Source: Salinactinospora qingdaonensis (lineage in GTDB: Bacteria > Actinomycetota > Actinomycetes > Streptosporangiales > Streptosporangiaceae). From it: 64,000 nucleotides of DNA. Positions 24,138 through 33,137 of this stretch are shown piece by piece (position 1 is the first letter of the stretch; every line of letters begins with the position of its first letter). The DNA lies in NCBI RefSeq assembly GCF_039539445.1, contig NZ_BAABDD010000004.1, positions 1-64,000 of the forward strand, read 5' to 3'. The notes beneath the pieces were generated by a model. It made no database searches and was not told where the DNA came from. It was given only the letters and a program-made list of their open reading frames with translations. The position numbers and the translations under genes are program-made.

Positions 24138-25516
24138 CCCGGGTGCTCATCGCCAACCGGGGTGAGATCGCGGTGCGCGTCATCGCCGCCTGCCGGCGGC
24201 TGGGGCTGTCCCCCGTGCTCGCCGTGAGCGCCGCGGACCGCGACTCGCTCGGCGCCCGGCTGGCCGACCGGGCACTGTGCATCGGACCGGCCCCCGCCAC
24301 CGCCTCCTACCTGCGGCCCGAGCTGCTCGTGGAGGCCGCGCTCGCCGCGGAGGCCGCCGTGCTCCACCCCGGCTACGGTTTCTGTAGCGAGCAGCCCGCG
24401 CTGGCCGAAATGTGCGCCGAGCACGGGATCGCCTTCGCCGGGCCGCGGCCGGAGACGCTGCGGGAATTCGGGGACAAGGGCTCCGCCCGGGCGGCGGCGG
24501 TGCGCGCCGGTGTCCCCGTGGCCGCCGGCGGGGAGTTCACCGACGTCGACCAGGCCCACGAGATCGCCCGCGGCGCCGGGTTCCCGGTGCTGGTCAAAGC
24601 CGTCCACGGGGGCGGCGGTCGCGGCATCCACCTGGCGCGCGACGAGGACGAGCTGGCCCGGGTCGTCCCGGTGGCCGCCTCCGAGGCCCAGGCGGGGTTC
24701 GGCAATCCGGCGCTGTACGTCGAACAGTTCTTCCCCCGCGCCCGCCATGTCGAGGTGCAGGTCTTCGGCGACGGTGAAGGCGGCGTGGTGGTGCTCGGCG
24801 AGCGCGACTGCTCGGTGCAGCGGCGCCACCAGAAGCTGCTGGAAGAGTGCCCGGCCCCTGGGCTCTCCCCGGCCACGCGGGAGCTGCTACGCGGCAGTGC
24901 CGAACGCCTCGCCGCCGACGTCGGCTACCGCGGCGCGGGAACAGTGGAGTTCCTGGTCGACACCGAGGCCGGCACCGACCCGGCCACTGTGGTCTTCCTG
25001 GAGGTCAACGCGCGCATCCAGGTGGAGCACCCGGTGACCGAGGAGGCGTACGGCGTGGACCTGGTCGCCGCCCAGTTGCGGTTGGCTCTCGGCGAGCCGC
25101 ACGGGCTGCCCGAAAAGCCGCCGGAACCGCAGGGGCACGTGCTGGAATGCCGCATCAACGCCGAGGACCCGTGGCAGGACTTCCGGCCCAGCCCGGGCCG
25201 CATCGGGGTCGCGGAGTTCCCACGCGGCCCCGGAATCCGGGTCGACACCCACGTCACCGCAGACCACCTGTTCCCGCCGCACTACGACAGCCTGCTAGCC
25301 AAACTCATCGTGCGCGCCCATGACCGGACCGCCGCGATCGAGGCCATGCGCGGCGCGCTGCGAGCCACGCAGGTCACGGGGGTCGCCACCACCGCGCAAC
25401 TGCACGAACACCTACTCGCACACCCCGACTTCCAGGCGGGCTCGGTCACCACACGGTGGCTGGACGCGACCTGGCCACCGCAGCAGCACCGAGGCGGGGA
25501 GGGAGACACCGCATGA
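24134..25516 (+). CDS. Biotin carboxylase subunit
   Basis: An AccC-type ATP-grasp enzyme (460 residues) that carboxylates biotin with bicarbonate and ATP. Signatures are VLIANRGEIAVRVIAACR at the N-terminus, AVLHPGYGFCSEQPALAE, the glycine loop KAVHGGGGRGIHLA, the carboxylation motif ERDCSVQRRHQKLLEE, and VFLEVNARIQVEHPVTEE with the Glu/Asn/Arg of the active site. The ATG overlaps the carrier gene as ATGA, and the stop overlaps the carboxyltransferase. It pairs with those two subunits in a three-protein carboxylase of the HpeCBA kind rather than with a propionyl-CoA carboxylase beta subunit, none of which is nearby. Confidence 0.94.
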   Translation: MTRVLIANRGEIAVRVIAACRRLGLSPVLAVSAADRDSLGARLADRALCIGPAPATASYLRPELLVEAALAAEAAVLHPGYGFCSEQPALAEMCAEHGIAFAGPRPETLREFGDKGSARAAAVRAGVPVAAGGEFTDVDQAHEIARGAGFPVLVKAVHGGGGRGIHLARDEDELARVVPVAASEAQAGFGNPALYVEQFFPRARHVEVQVFGDGEGGVVVLGERDCSVQRRHQKLLEECPAPGLSPATRELLRGSAERLAADVGYRGAGTVEFLVDTEAGTDPATVVFLEVNARIQVEHPVTEEAYGVDLVAAQLRLALGEPHGLPEKPPEPQGHVLECRINAEDPWQDFRPSPGRIGVAEFPRGPGIRVDTHVTADHLFPPHYDSLLAKLIVRAHDRTAAIEAMRGALRATQVTGVATTAQLHEHLLAHPDFQAGSVTTRWLDATWPPQQHRGGEGDTA

Positions 25517-27039
25517 CCCGGCCAACGATCCGGCTCGTCGACACCAGCACCCGCGACGGCAACCAGAGCCTGTGGGGCGCCACCGGGCTCACCACCGGCA
25601 TGGTCGAAGCCGTCGCCCCAGCCCTGGAACGCGCCGGGTTCTGCGCCCTCGACTTCACCTCGTCGACCCACCTGTCGGTCGGCGTGCGCTGGCACCACGA
25701 AGACCCGTGGGAACGCATCCGGCGGATGCGGGCCGCCACGCCCACCACGCCACTGTCCCTGATCACCACGGGCATGCGGTTCATGTCCTGGGACCGCTCC
25801 CCAGAGTCGGTGATGCGGATGTCGCTACGGTGCCTGGCCCGCAACGGGATGCGTCGCCTCCAGATCGCCGAGCCGATGAACGACACGACCGCGGCGCTGG
25901 CCGTGGCGCGCATGGCCAAGGAGGAGGGCATCGAGCAGGTCGTCGGCGCGGTGACCTTCACCGAGTCACCAGTGCACACCGACGACATCTACCGCGAGAC
26001 CGCCGCCGAACTCGCCGGTGACCCCAGCATCGACGCGGTCTACCTCAAAGACCCCGGCGGGCTGCTCACCCTCGAACGCACCCGCACCCTCATCCCCGAG
26101 CTGCGCGAAGCCGTCGGTGAGCTGACCTTCGAACTGCACAGCCACTGCACCGCCGGTGTGGCCCCGCAGGTCTACGTGCTGGCAGCCCAGCTCGGCGTCG
26201 ACGTGCTGCACACCGCCATCGGGCCGCTGGCCAACGGCACCAGCCAGCCCTCGGTGACCACCCTGGCCTCCAACCTGGACGCGGTGGGCATCGACACCGA
26301 CGTCGACCTCGACGCCATCGCCGAAGCCGAAGAGCTGTTCCACCGCTTCGCCGAACAGCAGGGCCTCGAACCCGGGCGGCCCACGGAATTCGACCTGAGC
26401 GTGCACCGCCACCAGGTTCCCGGCGGGATGATGGGCACACTGCGCCGCCAGCTCGACGAGCTCCGGCTACCCGACGCGCTGCCGGAAGTGCTGGAAGAGG
26501 TCGGGCGGGTCCGCGCCGAACTGGGTTACCCGATCATGGTCACGCCCTACAGCCAGTTCGTCGGCAGCCAAGCGGTGTTCAACGTGCTCGCGGCGCGCGC
26601 CGGCCGCCCACGCTGGGACCGGCTGCCCGACGAAGTGATCCGCTACGTCCTCGGCCACTTCGGCACACCCATCGCAGACATCGCCGACGAGGTGCGCGAA
26701 CGGGTCGCAGTGGCCCCGCGAACCCGCGAACTCGACCAGCCGCGGATCGAGCCGACCGAGGAGGAGCTGCGCGCCAAAGTCGCCTCCACGCTCGGCCGGC
26801 CGGCCACCGACGAGGAGGTCGTGCTGCGCACCGTGCTCCCCGCCGACCAACTCGACGCCGTCGCCGCGGCCGGCCCGGCGCCGGCCTGGAGCGACACCCC
26901 CGAGCCCGGCTCCGGCGGCACGCTGCGGGACTTCCTCGACGGTGTCGCCGAGCTTCCCCGGTGGCGCTTCCTGCACGTGCGGCTCGCCGACCAGTCGATC
27001 ACGCTACGGCGCCACCCAAGCGCAACGGAGGGACCGTGA
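25513..27039 (+). CDS. Carboxyltransferase subunit, pyruvate-carboxylase/HMGL-like barrel
   Basis: This 508-residue protein has the HMG-CoA-lyase-like TIM barrel of pyruvate carboxylase and oxaloacetate decarboxylase alpha: RLVDTSTRDGNQSLWG (metal and substrate Asp/Arg), AVYLKDPGGLL (the Lys position that is carbamylated in the family), and FELHSHCTAGVAP (His-x-His metal ligands). The C-terminal conserved carboxylase domain (AELGYPIMVTPYSQFVGSQA) follows. No biotinyl domain is attached; the operon supplies it separately. The likely reaction is transfer of CO2 from carboxybiotin to the methyl carbon of a phosphorylated aryl methyl ketone, giving an aroylacetate. The ATG at 25513 is chosen by ATGA overlap. 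Confidence 0.88.
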   Translation: MTRPTIRLVDTSTRDGNQSLWGATGLTTGMVEAVAPALERAGFCALDFTSSTHLSVGVRWHHEDPWERIRRMRAATPTTPLSLITTGMRFMSWDRSPESVMRMSLRCLARNGMRRLQIAEPMNDTTAALAVARMAKEEGIEQVVGAVTFTESPVHTDDIYRETAAELAGDPSIDAVYLKDPGGLLTLERTRTLIPELREAVGELTFELHSHCTAGVAPQVYVLAAQLGVDVLHTAIGPLANGTSQPSVTTLASNLDAVGIDTDVDLDAIAEAEELFHRFAEQQGLEPGRPTEFDLSVHRHQVPGGMMGTLRRQLDELRLPDALPEVLEEVGRVRAELGYPIMVTPYSQFVGSQAVFNVLAARAGRPRWDRLPDEVIRYVLGHFGTPIADIADEVRERVAVAPRTRELDQPRIEPTEEELRAKVASTLGRPATDEEVVLRTVLPADQLDAVAAAGPAPAWSDTPEPGSGGTLRDFLDGVAELPRWRFLHVRLADQSITLRRHPSATEGP

Positions 27040-27920
27040 ACGCTCCACCCCTACCCGCCGAGGTCCACCACCGGCTCGCCACGGCCGAGGGCGTGCTGTT
27101 CGACATCGACGGCTGCCTTGTGCTGTTCGGCCAGACCCCGCACGACAGCATCGCGCTTCCGGGCGCCGCGGCGGCGATCACCGCCCTGCGCGCCAGCGGC
27201 CGGGCGGTGGCGGCGTTCACCAACGCCTCCGCCAAGACCCCCGCCGGGATCGCGGCTGCCCTGCACGAGCTGGGCATCCCCCTCGACGAGCACGAGATCC
27301 TCACCCCGGCCGCAGTCGCGGCCGAGGTCATCACCAGCCGCTACGCCGACCGGCCGGTCCTGGCCTTCGGCGGCCCCGGGCTGCTCGACGTGCTCCACGC
27401 CCGCGGCACGGCACTCCTGGACGAGGACGCCGACCCCACCGACGCCGCCGCCGTGGTGGTCGGGTGGGACACCAACTTCCACCGCGACCGGCTCCAGCGA
27501 GCCGCCGAAGCCCTGTGGAACGGCGCCGAACTGCTCACCACCAGCGACGCGCCGAGCTTCGCCTCCCGCGGGCGGCCCACGGCGGGCGTCAGCGGTTTCA
27601 TCGCCCACGGCCTGGCCCACGTGACCGGCGCGCAGGTGGAGATCCTCGGCAAGCCCTCCCCCACGGCGATGGAGATGGCCGCCCGGAAACTGGGCGTGGA
27701 CCACGGGAAACTCCTCGTCGTCGGCGACGACCTGACGCTGGAGATCCGCATGGCCCTGGCCGCCGGCGCGACGGCCGTGCTCACCACGACCGGCACCCAC
27801 AGCGCGACCGACGCCGCCGCGGCCCCGCGGGCCACGCGGCCCGATCTCGTCGTGGACGGCCTGCCCGAACTGCTTGCGCTGTGGCCCGAGGTCGACGAGG
27901 CCGACGGAGGTGGACTATGA
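27036..27920 (+). CDS. HAD-superfamily phosphatase, NagD-like
   Basis: A 294-residue HAD phosphatase with motif I LFDIDGCLVLFG (nucleophile Asp and acid Asp), the NagD-type cap, GKPSPTAMEMAARKLG (motif III Lys) and VVGDDLTLEIRMALAAGA (motif IV acids). Motif II is the AAFTNASAKTP strand. In the hydroxyphenylethanone pathways a phosphatase removes the phosphate added by the dikinase after carboxylation, and this enzyme is the obvious candidate, being placed directly between the carboxylase and the CoA ligase and overlapping both neighbours (GTGA and ATGA). Confidence 0.87.
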   Translation: MNAPPLPAEVHHRLATAEGVLFDIDGCLVLFGQTPHDSIALPGAAAAITALRASGRAVAAFTNASAKTPAGIAAALHELGIPLDEHEILTPAAVAAEVITSRYADRPVLAFGGPGLLDVLHARGTALLDEDADPTDAAAVVVGWDTNFHRDRLQRAAEALWNGAELLTTSDAPSFASRGRPTAGVSGFIAHGLAHVTGAQVEILGKPSPTAMEMAARKLGVDHGKLLVVGDDLTLEIRMALAAGATAVLTTTGTHSATDAAAAPRATRPDLVVDGLPELLALWPEVDEADGGGL

Positions 27921-29896
27921 CCGCTCCCCGCAGCGGGGACGTGCTGCGCGAACCGGCCCCCGACGTCCATGACACCACCCGGATCGGCGCCTACCTGCGG
28001 TGGCTGCAACACGCCCGCGGCCTCGCCTTCGATGACTACCACGCCCTGCACCGCTGGTCGGTCGACGACCTCGACGGCTTCTGGTCGTCGGTGTGGGAGT
28101 TCGCCGGCGTGCGCGCCGCCACCCCACCCGCCGCGGTACTCGCCGACCCGACCATGCCGGGGGCGACATGGTTCCCCGGGGCCACCCTCAACTACGCCGA
28201 GCACGCCACCCGCCCCACCGGCGTGGCCGCGGCGGCCCCGGCCGTCATCGGCGTCTCCCAAAGCCGCGAGCGGGTCCAGCTCAGTTGGGCGGAACTGGCC
28301 GACCAGGTCGCTCGCGCCCGCGAGGGGCTGCGCCGCCTCGGCGTCGGGCGGGGCGACCGCGTAGCGGCCTACCTACCGAACCTGCCGGAGACCGTGGTCG
28401 CGTTCCTGGCCACGGCCAGCCTCGGCGCCGTCTGGGCGGCGTGCGCCCCGGAGTTCGGCGCCCACAGCGTCATCGAGCGCTTCGCCCAGGTGGAGCCGAC
28501 GGTGCTGCTCGCGGTCAGCGGCTACCGCTACGGCGCCAAGGAGATCGACCGGCGTGACGAGGTCGCCCAGATCCGCGCGGCGCTGCCGTCACTCCACCAC
28601 GTCGTGGGGGTGCCCTACGGCCCGGGCACGCTACCGGAAACCGTCTGCTGGACGGACCTGCTCGCCGAGCCGGCGCCACCGGCCTTCGACCCGGTGCCCT
28701 TCGACCACCCGCTGTGCGTGCTGTTCTCCTCGGGCACCACCGGCCCGCCGAAGGCGATCGTGCACGGCCACGGCGGAATCCTGCTGGAGCACTTCAAGAA
28801 CCACCTGCTCAGTTGGGATCTGCACCCCGGAGACCGGATGCTGTGGTTCACCACCACCGCGTGGATGATGTGGAACTCGCTGGTTTCCGGACTGCTCGCC
28901 GGCGCCACGATCGTCACGATCGACGGCGACCCGGTGCACTCCGGCTTGGACTGGCAGTGGCGGTTGGCCGAGGAGATCGGCGCCACGCTGATGGGCGCCA
29001 GCCCCGGCTACCTGATGGCGTGCCGCTCGCAAGGGCTCGCGCCGGCTCGCCACCACGACCTGTCGCGGCTGCGCCAGATCGGCGCGGCGGGCAGCCCGCT
29101 GCCGCCGGAAGGCTACGACTGGGTGACCGAACAGTTCGGCAGCCGGGTGCTCCTCAACGTCGGCAGCGGCGGCACCGACGTGTGCAGCGGCATCGTGCAG
29201 GGCGGGCCGTGGCAGCCGGTGGTGCGCGGGGAGATCTCCGGCCCCTGCCTGGGCGTGGCCGCCGCGGCGTTCGACCCCGCCGGACACCCGGTCGTCGGCG
29301 AGTTCGGTGAACTGGTCATCACCGAACCCATGCCGTCCATGCCGCTCGGCTTCTGGGGCGACGACGACCGGTCGCGGTACCGGGCCGCCTACTTCGACAC
29401 CTACCCCGGAATCTGGCGCCACGGCGACTGGGCGCGTTTTTCCTCGTCGGGGAGCTGCGTGATCGCGGGCCGGTCGGATGCCACACTGAACCGCGGCGGC
29501 GTGCGGCTGGGAACCGCCGAGTTCTACCGCGTCGTGGAGGAACTGCCCGAGATCGTCGACAGCCTCGTCGTCCACCTCGAAGACGCCCATGGCGGCAACG
29601 GCGAGCTGCTGCTGTTCGTGCAGCTCGCGGCGGGCCACGAATTCGACAACGCGCTGCGCGAGCGCATCGCGGGCGCGTTGCGGACGGCGCTGTCCCCTCG
29701 ACACGTGCCCGACCGGGTCATCTCCGTGGCGGCCGTGCCTCGCAACCGCACCGGTAAGAAGCTCGAAGTGCCGGTGAAGAAGATCCTGCGCGGCGCCGCC
29801 GTCGACGAGATGCTCAGTCGAGACGCCCTGGCCGACCCGCGCGCGCTCGACGCCTTCGCCGCGCTGCCCGCACACCATGGATGGGAGACCGCGTGA
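27917..29896 (+). CDS. Acyl-CoA ligase, acetoacetyl-CoA synthetase family
   Basis: A 659-residue adenylate-forming enzyme with the acetyl/acetoacetyl-CoA synthetase N-terminus (GATWFPGATLNYAEH), the P-loop LFSSGTTGPPKAIVHGHGG, the core FTTTAWMMWNSLVSGLLAGA, the hinge GRSDATLNRGGVRLGTAEF and the catalytic Lys region RNRTGKKLEVPVKKIL. Acetoacetyl-CoA synthetases act on beta-keto acids; in this operon the natural substrate would be an aroylacetate made by the carboxylase, to be activated as its CoA thioester. A plain acetoacetate role is possible if the ketone is acetone. Start and stop overlap the neighbouring genes. Confidence 0.9.
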   Translation: MTAPRSGDVLREPAPDVHDTTRIGAYLRWLQHARGLAFDDYHALHRWSVDDLDGFWSSVWEFAGVRAATPPAAVLADPTMPGATWFPGATLNYAEHATRPTGVAAAAPAVIGVSQSRERVQLSWAELADQVARAREGLRRLGVGRGDRVAAYLPNLPETVVAFLATASLGAVWAACAPEFGAHSVIERFAQVEPTVLLAVSGYRYGAKEIDRRDEVAQIRAALPSLHHVVGVPYGPGTLPETVCWTDLLAEPAPPAFDPVPFDHPLCVLFSSGTTGPPKAIVHGHGGILLEHFKNHLLSWDLHPGDRMLWFTTTAWMMWNSLVSGLLAGATIVTIDGDPVHSGLDWQWRLAEEIGATLMGASPGYLMACRSQGLAPARHHDLSRLRQIGAAGSPLPPEGYDWVTEQFGSRVLLNVGSGGTDVCSGIVQGGPWQPVVRGEISGPCLGVAAAAFDPAGHPVVGEFGELVITEPMPSMPLGFWGDDDRSRYRAAYFDTYPGIWRHGDWARFSSSGSCVIAGRSDATLNRGGVRLGTAEFYRVVEELPEIVDSLVVHLEDAHGGNGELLLFVQLAAGHEFDNALRERIAGALRTALSPRHVPDRVISVAAVPRNRTGKKLEVPVKKILRGAAVDEMLSRDALADPRALDAFAALPAHHGWETA

Positions 29897-30765
29897 CCAC
29901 ACTCGACCTCGACCAGCTCACGGCGGTGGATGTGCACGTCCACGTCGAGCAGGACAGCGACGGCTGCTTCTCGCTCGACCGGGAACTGTTGGACGCCTCC
30001 GCGGCGTATTTCAAGTCCGACGAGCACCGCACCCCCACGCTGGAGCGGATCGCCGAGTACTACCGGGAGCGGCGGATCGCCGCCGTGGTGTTCACCGTCG
30101 ACGCCACCGCCGGCACCGGGCACCCCGCCCTGTCGAGCGAGGAGATCGCCGAGCAGGCCGCACGCCACGCCGACGTGCTCATCCCCTTCGGCTCGGTGGA
30201 CCCCCACGCCGGCAAGGCAGCCGTGCGCCAAGCGCGCCGGCTGGTCACCGAGTACGGCGTGCGTGGCTTCAAGTTCCACCCCAGCTTGCAGGCGTTCGAG
30301 CCGAACGAGACGCGCTTCTACCCGCTGTACGAAACGATCGCCGACTTGGGGGTGCCCGCGCTGTTCCACACGGGGCAGACGGGCATCGGTTCCGGCCTGC
30401 CCGGCGGCCGGGGGATCAAGCTGCGCTACTCGGACCCGATGCTGCTCGACGACGTCGCCGCCGACGTCCCCGAACTGACCGTCATCCTGGCCCACCCCTC
30501 GGTGCCGTGGCAGGACGAGGCGATCTCGATGGCCACCCACAAGGCCAACGTGTTCATCGACCTGTCGGGGTGGGCACCGAAGTACTTCCCGCCGCAGCTC
30601 GTGCGGGCGGCCGGCAGGATGCTCAAGCACAAGGTCCTCTTCGGCTCCGACTACCCGCTGATCCCGCCGGACCGCTGGCTCGCCGACTTCGACAAGCTCG
30701 ACCTGCCCGACGCCGCGCGCCCGCTGATCCTCAAGGAGAACGCCGCCGGCGTACTCGGGCTCTAG
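29893..30765 (+). CDS. Amidohydrolase-family hydrolase, 4-hydroxyphenyl-beta-ketoacyl-CoA hydrolase-like
   Basis: A 290-residue amidohydrolase-2 (ACMSD-like) barrel: TAVDVHVHVEQ with the His-x-His metal ligands, FKFHPSLQAF, ALFHTGQTG, VILAHPSVPWQDEAI and VLFGSDYPLIP with the late Asp. Proteins of this family next to beta-ketoacyl-CoA ligases are annotated as 4-hydroxyphenyl-beta-ketoacyl-CoA hydrolases, cleaving the aroylacetyl-CoA to aromatic acid and acetyl-CoA. It is the last gene of the operon, followed by a strong hairpin. I use the GTG at 29893 (after GGGAGA, overlapping the ligase stop); an ATG at 29881 is possible. Confidence 0.83.
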   Translation: MTTLDLDQLTAVDVHVHVEQDSDGCFSLDRELLDASAAYFKSDEHRTPTLERIAEYYRERRIAAVVFTVDATAGTGHPALSSEEIAEQAARHADVLIPFGSVDPHAGKAAVRQARRLVTEYGVRGFKFHPSLQAFEPNETRFYPLYETIADLGVPALFHTGQTGIGSGLPGGRGIKLRYSDPMLLDDVAADVPELTVILAHPSVPWQDEAISMATHKANVFIDLSGWAPKYFPPQLVRAAGRMLKHKVLFGSDYPLIPPDRWLADFDKLDLPDAARPLILKENAAGVLGL

Positions 30766-30849
30766 TCTTCGGCGACGCGGTGACGGCGATGGCCGCGCGT
30801 GCGGGCTCTCCCGATCACGCCCCTTCTCTCACGGCAGACTGCGCCGTTC

Positions 30850-30881
30850 GCGTCGCGCTGTCTCACCGCACAGCGCGACGC
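30850..30881 (+). terminator. Hairpin after the aromatic-ketone operon
   Basis: A perfect 12-bp stem (GCGTCGCGCTGT / ACAGCGCGACGC) with an 8-base loop, 85 bases past the operon stop. There is no U-run, as is usual in actinomycetes. Confidence 0.6.
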
Positions 30882-31090
30882 CATAGGCGCGGTTGGCGGA
30901 CGCGCGAGGTTTCCCGCGGCTGTGGGTGGGCGGCGTCCTCAAGGGGGAGCGCGTGCATGGCCGGGGAAGCGCCGGCTGCTCGCGAGGCGTCACGGCCCCG
31001 TGTGGCACGCACCCTCCCGCGGCCCGCCTGCGTCGCGGCCGGAGCGTCTTTTCGCCGACGCAGTCATATCTGGGCTGAGCGGAAAACGGA

Positions 31091-31127
31091 AACGTGCCCC
31101 CTGCGCCTCTCGGCGCAGGGGGCACGT
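31091..31127. terminator. Bidirectional hairpin between convergent transcription units
   Basis: A perfect 17-bp stem (AACGTGCCCCCTGCGCC and its complement) with a 4-base loop TCTC, lying 89 bases past the GH16 stop and facing the operon end from the other side. The rest of the 30766-31215 gap holds no gene. Confidence 0.8.
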
Positions 31128-31215
31128 TGAGGAGCGTCGCCCGGTCACAGCCGGGCGGCTCAGACTCCGGTGGCCGGCGCGCCCCTCAGGTCACACGGTG
31201 CGCCGGCATCCGGCC

Positions 31216-32649
31216 TCAGGCGGTGGAGAACGTGAACCAGTTCAGGTTGACGAAGTCGGCCGGCTGGCCGCTGGAGAAGGTCACGTAGACCGTGTGGGTG
31301 CCGGTGACCGCGCTCATGTTCGCTGGAACGGTCTGCCAGCTCTGCCACCCGCCGGTGTTGGCGATCGCGAACGTGGCGACGGGGGCGGCTGTCCGACTGT
31401 CCAGTCTGACCTCGACCAGACCGCTCACCCCGCCGGCCGCGCCCGAGGCGACGCGGGCCTTGAACTGGCGCGCGGCGGTCGAACCGAAGTCGACGCCGTC
31501 GAAGCGCAGCCAGTCGCCGTCACCGATCTGGGCGACGTTCTGCCCGCCCCCGGTGTCGGAGGTCGCTTCCAAGACGGTGCCCGACTGCGCCTGGTAGTCC
31601 TCGCCCTGGATGGTGGACCGGGCGTCCACGCCGCCGTCCGGCGGGTCGGTGGGATCGGGAGAGGGGGAGGGGTCGGGATCGGGGTCGTCACCCGTGCCGC
31701 TCTCCCACACCCCGACGTAGTCGACGCGCATGGGCGCTCCGGGCTGCGTGGCGGCGGTGGGGGTGGCGCTGCCCTGCACCCCGTCGGGGAAGGCACCGCC
31801 CATGGCGACATTGAGCAGGATGAAGTAGCCGGCGTGGCTGGTCATGTCGTCCCACGTGCCGGAGCCGACCTGGCTCTCGTCGACACTGTGGTACTGCTGA
31901 CCGTCGACATACCAGCGCAACTGGCCGGAAGAACCGCTGCGGTCCCACTCGAAGCGGTAGGTGTGGAAACCGGACTGGCAGGTCGAGCCGGGGCAGGCCC
32001 GGCTGTCGCCGAGGCCCTGGGTTTCGTTGCACGGCCCGCCTGAGGAGACGCCGCAGTGGAGCACGCCCCAGACCGAGTCGATGCCGTTGACGTTCTCCAT
32101 GATGTCGAACTCGCCCACGCTGGGCCAGTTCCAGTAGTCGCCCCGGTAAGGCGAGCCCAGCGCCCAAAACGCGGGCCAGTAGCCGAGGGCGGCCTCCCCG
32201 GTGATGTTGGGGACCTGGATGCGGCCCTCAATGCGCAACGTGTTGCCGTCGGCGGGTTTGAAATCGGAGCGCCGGGTCTCGATCCGCGCGGAGGTCCACT
32301 GGCCCGAGGCGTCGCGCCTGGGGGTGATGGTGAGGTTGCCCTGGCCGTCGAGACTGATGTTCTCGGGGTTGTCGGTGTAGGTCTGGATCTCTCCCGTACC
32401 CCAGTTCGCCGGGCCTCCCGGGTAGGAGGTGCCGGTGTCGATGATCCAGTTCTCAGAGTCGGGCAGCGAGCCGGCCGGGCCGGTGAAGTCGTCGCCCCAG
32501 ACCAGGTTCCAGCCGTCCGGATCGGGGGGCAGGGCGGCCTGGGCGGGTGCCGTCGCGGTGGTCACGGTGGCGAGAGGGAGGAGGAGCGCGCCGAGCGCGG
32601 CGAGCAGCGCGCGGGGGCGTCTGCTCCTGGGAGGTTGATGGCTCTCCAT
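31216..32649 (-). CDS. Secreted GH16 endo-1,3-beta-glucanase (laminarinase) with CBM6-type module
   Basis: A 477-residue secreted enzyme. Residues 1-38 are a signal peptide with an Arg-rich start, a long hydrophobic core (ALLAALGALLLPLATVT) and an AQA cleavage site. Residues 41-317 are a GH16 domain with the catalytic motif GEFDIMENVN: Glu180 nucleophile, Asp182, Glu185 acid/base, the spacing of bacterial laminarinases. Residues 318-341 are an Asp/Pro/Ser linker, and 345-475 a CBM6-like module (IQGEDYQAQSG to VNLNWFTF). The ATG at 32647-32649 follows AAAAGAGG. A palindromic operator about 115 bases upstream matches one before the divergent LacI gene, so the enzyme is probably induced by glucan oligosaccharides. 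Confidence 0.93.
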   Translation of the reverse strand: MESHQPPRSRRPRALLAALGALLLPLATVTTATAPAQAALPPDPDGWNLVWGDDFTGPAGSLPDSENWIIDTGTSYPGGPANWGTGEIQTYTDNPENISLDGQGNLTITPRRDASGQWTSARIETRRSDFKPADGNTLRIEGRIQVPNITGEAALGYWPAFWALGSPYRGDYWNWPSVGEFDIMENVNGIDSVWGVLHCGVSSGGPCNETQGLGDSRACPGSTCQSGFHTYRFEWDRSGSSGQLRWYVDGQQYHSVDESQVGSGTWDDMTSHAGYFILLNVAMGGAFPDGVQGSATPTAATQPGAPMRVDYVGVWESGTGDDPDPDPSPSPDPTDPPDGGVDARSTIQGEDYQAQSGTVLEATSDTGGGQNVAQIGDGDWLRFDGVDFGSTAARQFKARVASGAAGGVSGLVEVRLDSRTAAPVATFAIANTGGWQSWQTVPANMSAVTGTHTVYVTFSSGQPADFVNLNWFTFSTA

Positions 32650-32762
32650 GCTGGCCTCTTTTCGTGCGATTCGCGTGTGGCTGCGTTCGGTCGGGCGCAG
32701 GGTGTCCGTGCCGGTACGGCTGCGGACCGGCACGAGCACCGGCGGAGTTTCGGCTAACAGCA

Positions 32763-32776
32763 AGAGAGCGCTCTCT
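32763..32776. promoter_or_regulatory. LacI-type operator upstream of the GH16 gene
   Basis: AGAGAGCGCTCTCT, a perfect 14-bp palindrome with the central CG of LacI-family sites. The core GAGCGCTC is the same as in the CelR box of Thermobifida cellulase genes (from memory of that regulon). Confidence 0.75.
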
Positions 32777-33089
32777 CACATAACGAACATGACATACACC
32801 ACACAGACAGACAAGACGTGAGGAACATTAACTTCCCGTATTCAAAACAGCAGCGCCGATGACGGGGAACACGATGGGCCACGGCCTGGAAAGCCACCTG
32901 AGCTTTCTTCCGAAAACCCATCTCGAACTGGGATGATGGCCGCATAGGGCACAGCCGCCGATCGTGTGGCCCCACTGATGTGGTCACCTCCGCAGGCGGC
33001 TGTTTTTCCGCATGTCATAACGGGGTATGACACAGCGGTATTCGCCATGAACGCGAACGGACATCCCCGCATGGAGCGCGGAACTCTCC

Positions 33090-33103
33090 AGAGAGCGCTC
33101 TCC
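33090..33103. promoter_or_regulatory. LacI-type operator upstream of the lacI-family gene
   Basis: AGAGAGCGCTCTCC matches 13 of 14 bases of the site at 32763-32776. It lies 35 bases before the TTG of the regulator gene, suggesting autoregulation. The 32777-33089 stretch between the two operators holds no gene, only promoter-type sequence. Confidence 0.72.
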
Positions 33104-33137
33104 GAATGAGTGGTCGGCTGCGGCCAGGGGAGGATCA

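Noticed and set aside
18242..30765. Acetone carboxylation pathway instead of aryl ketone
   Set aside because: The acetoacetyl-CoA synthetase-like ligase would fit, but a phenylphosphate-synthase-type dikinase and the hydroxyphenyl-beta-ketoacyl-CoA hydrolase-like gene argue for a phenolic ketone. Not excluded.
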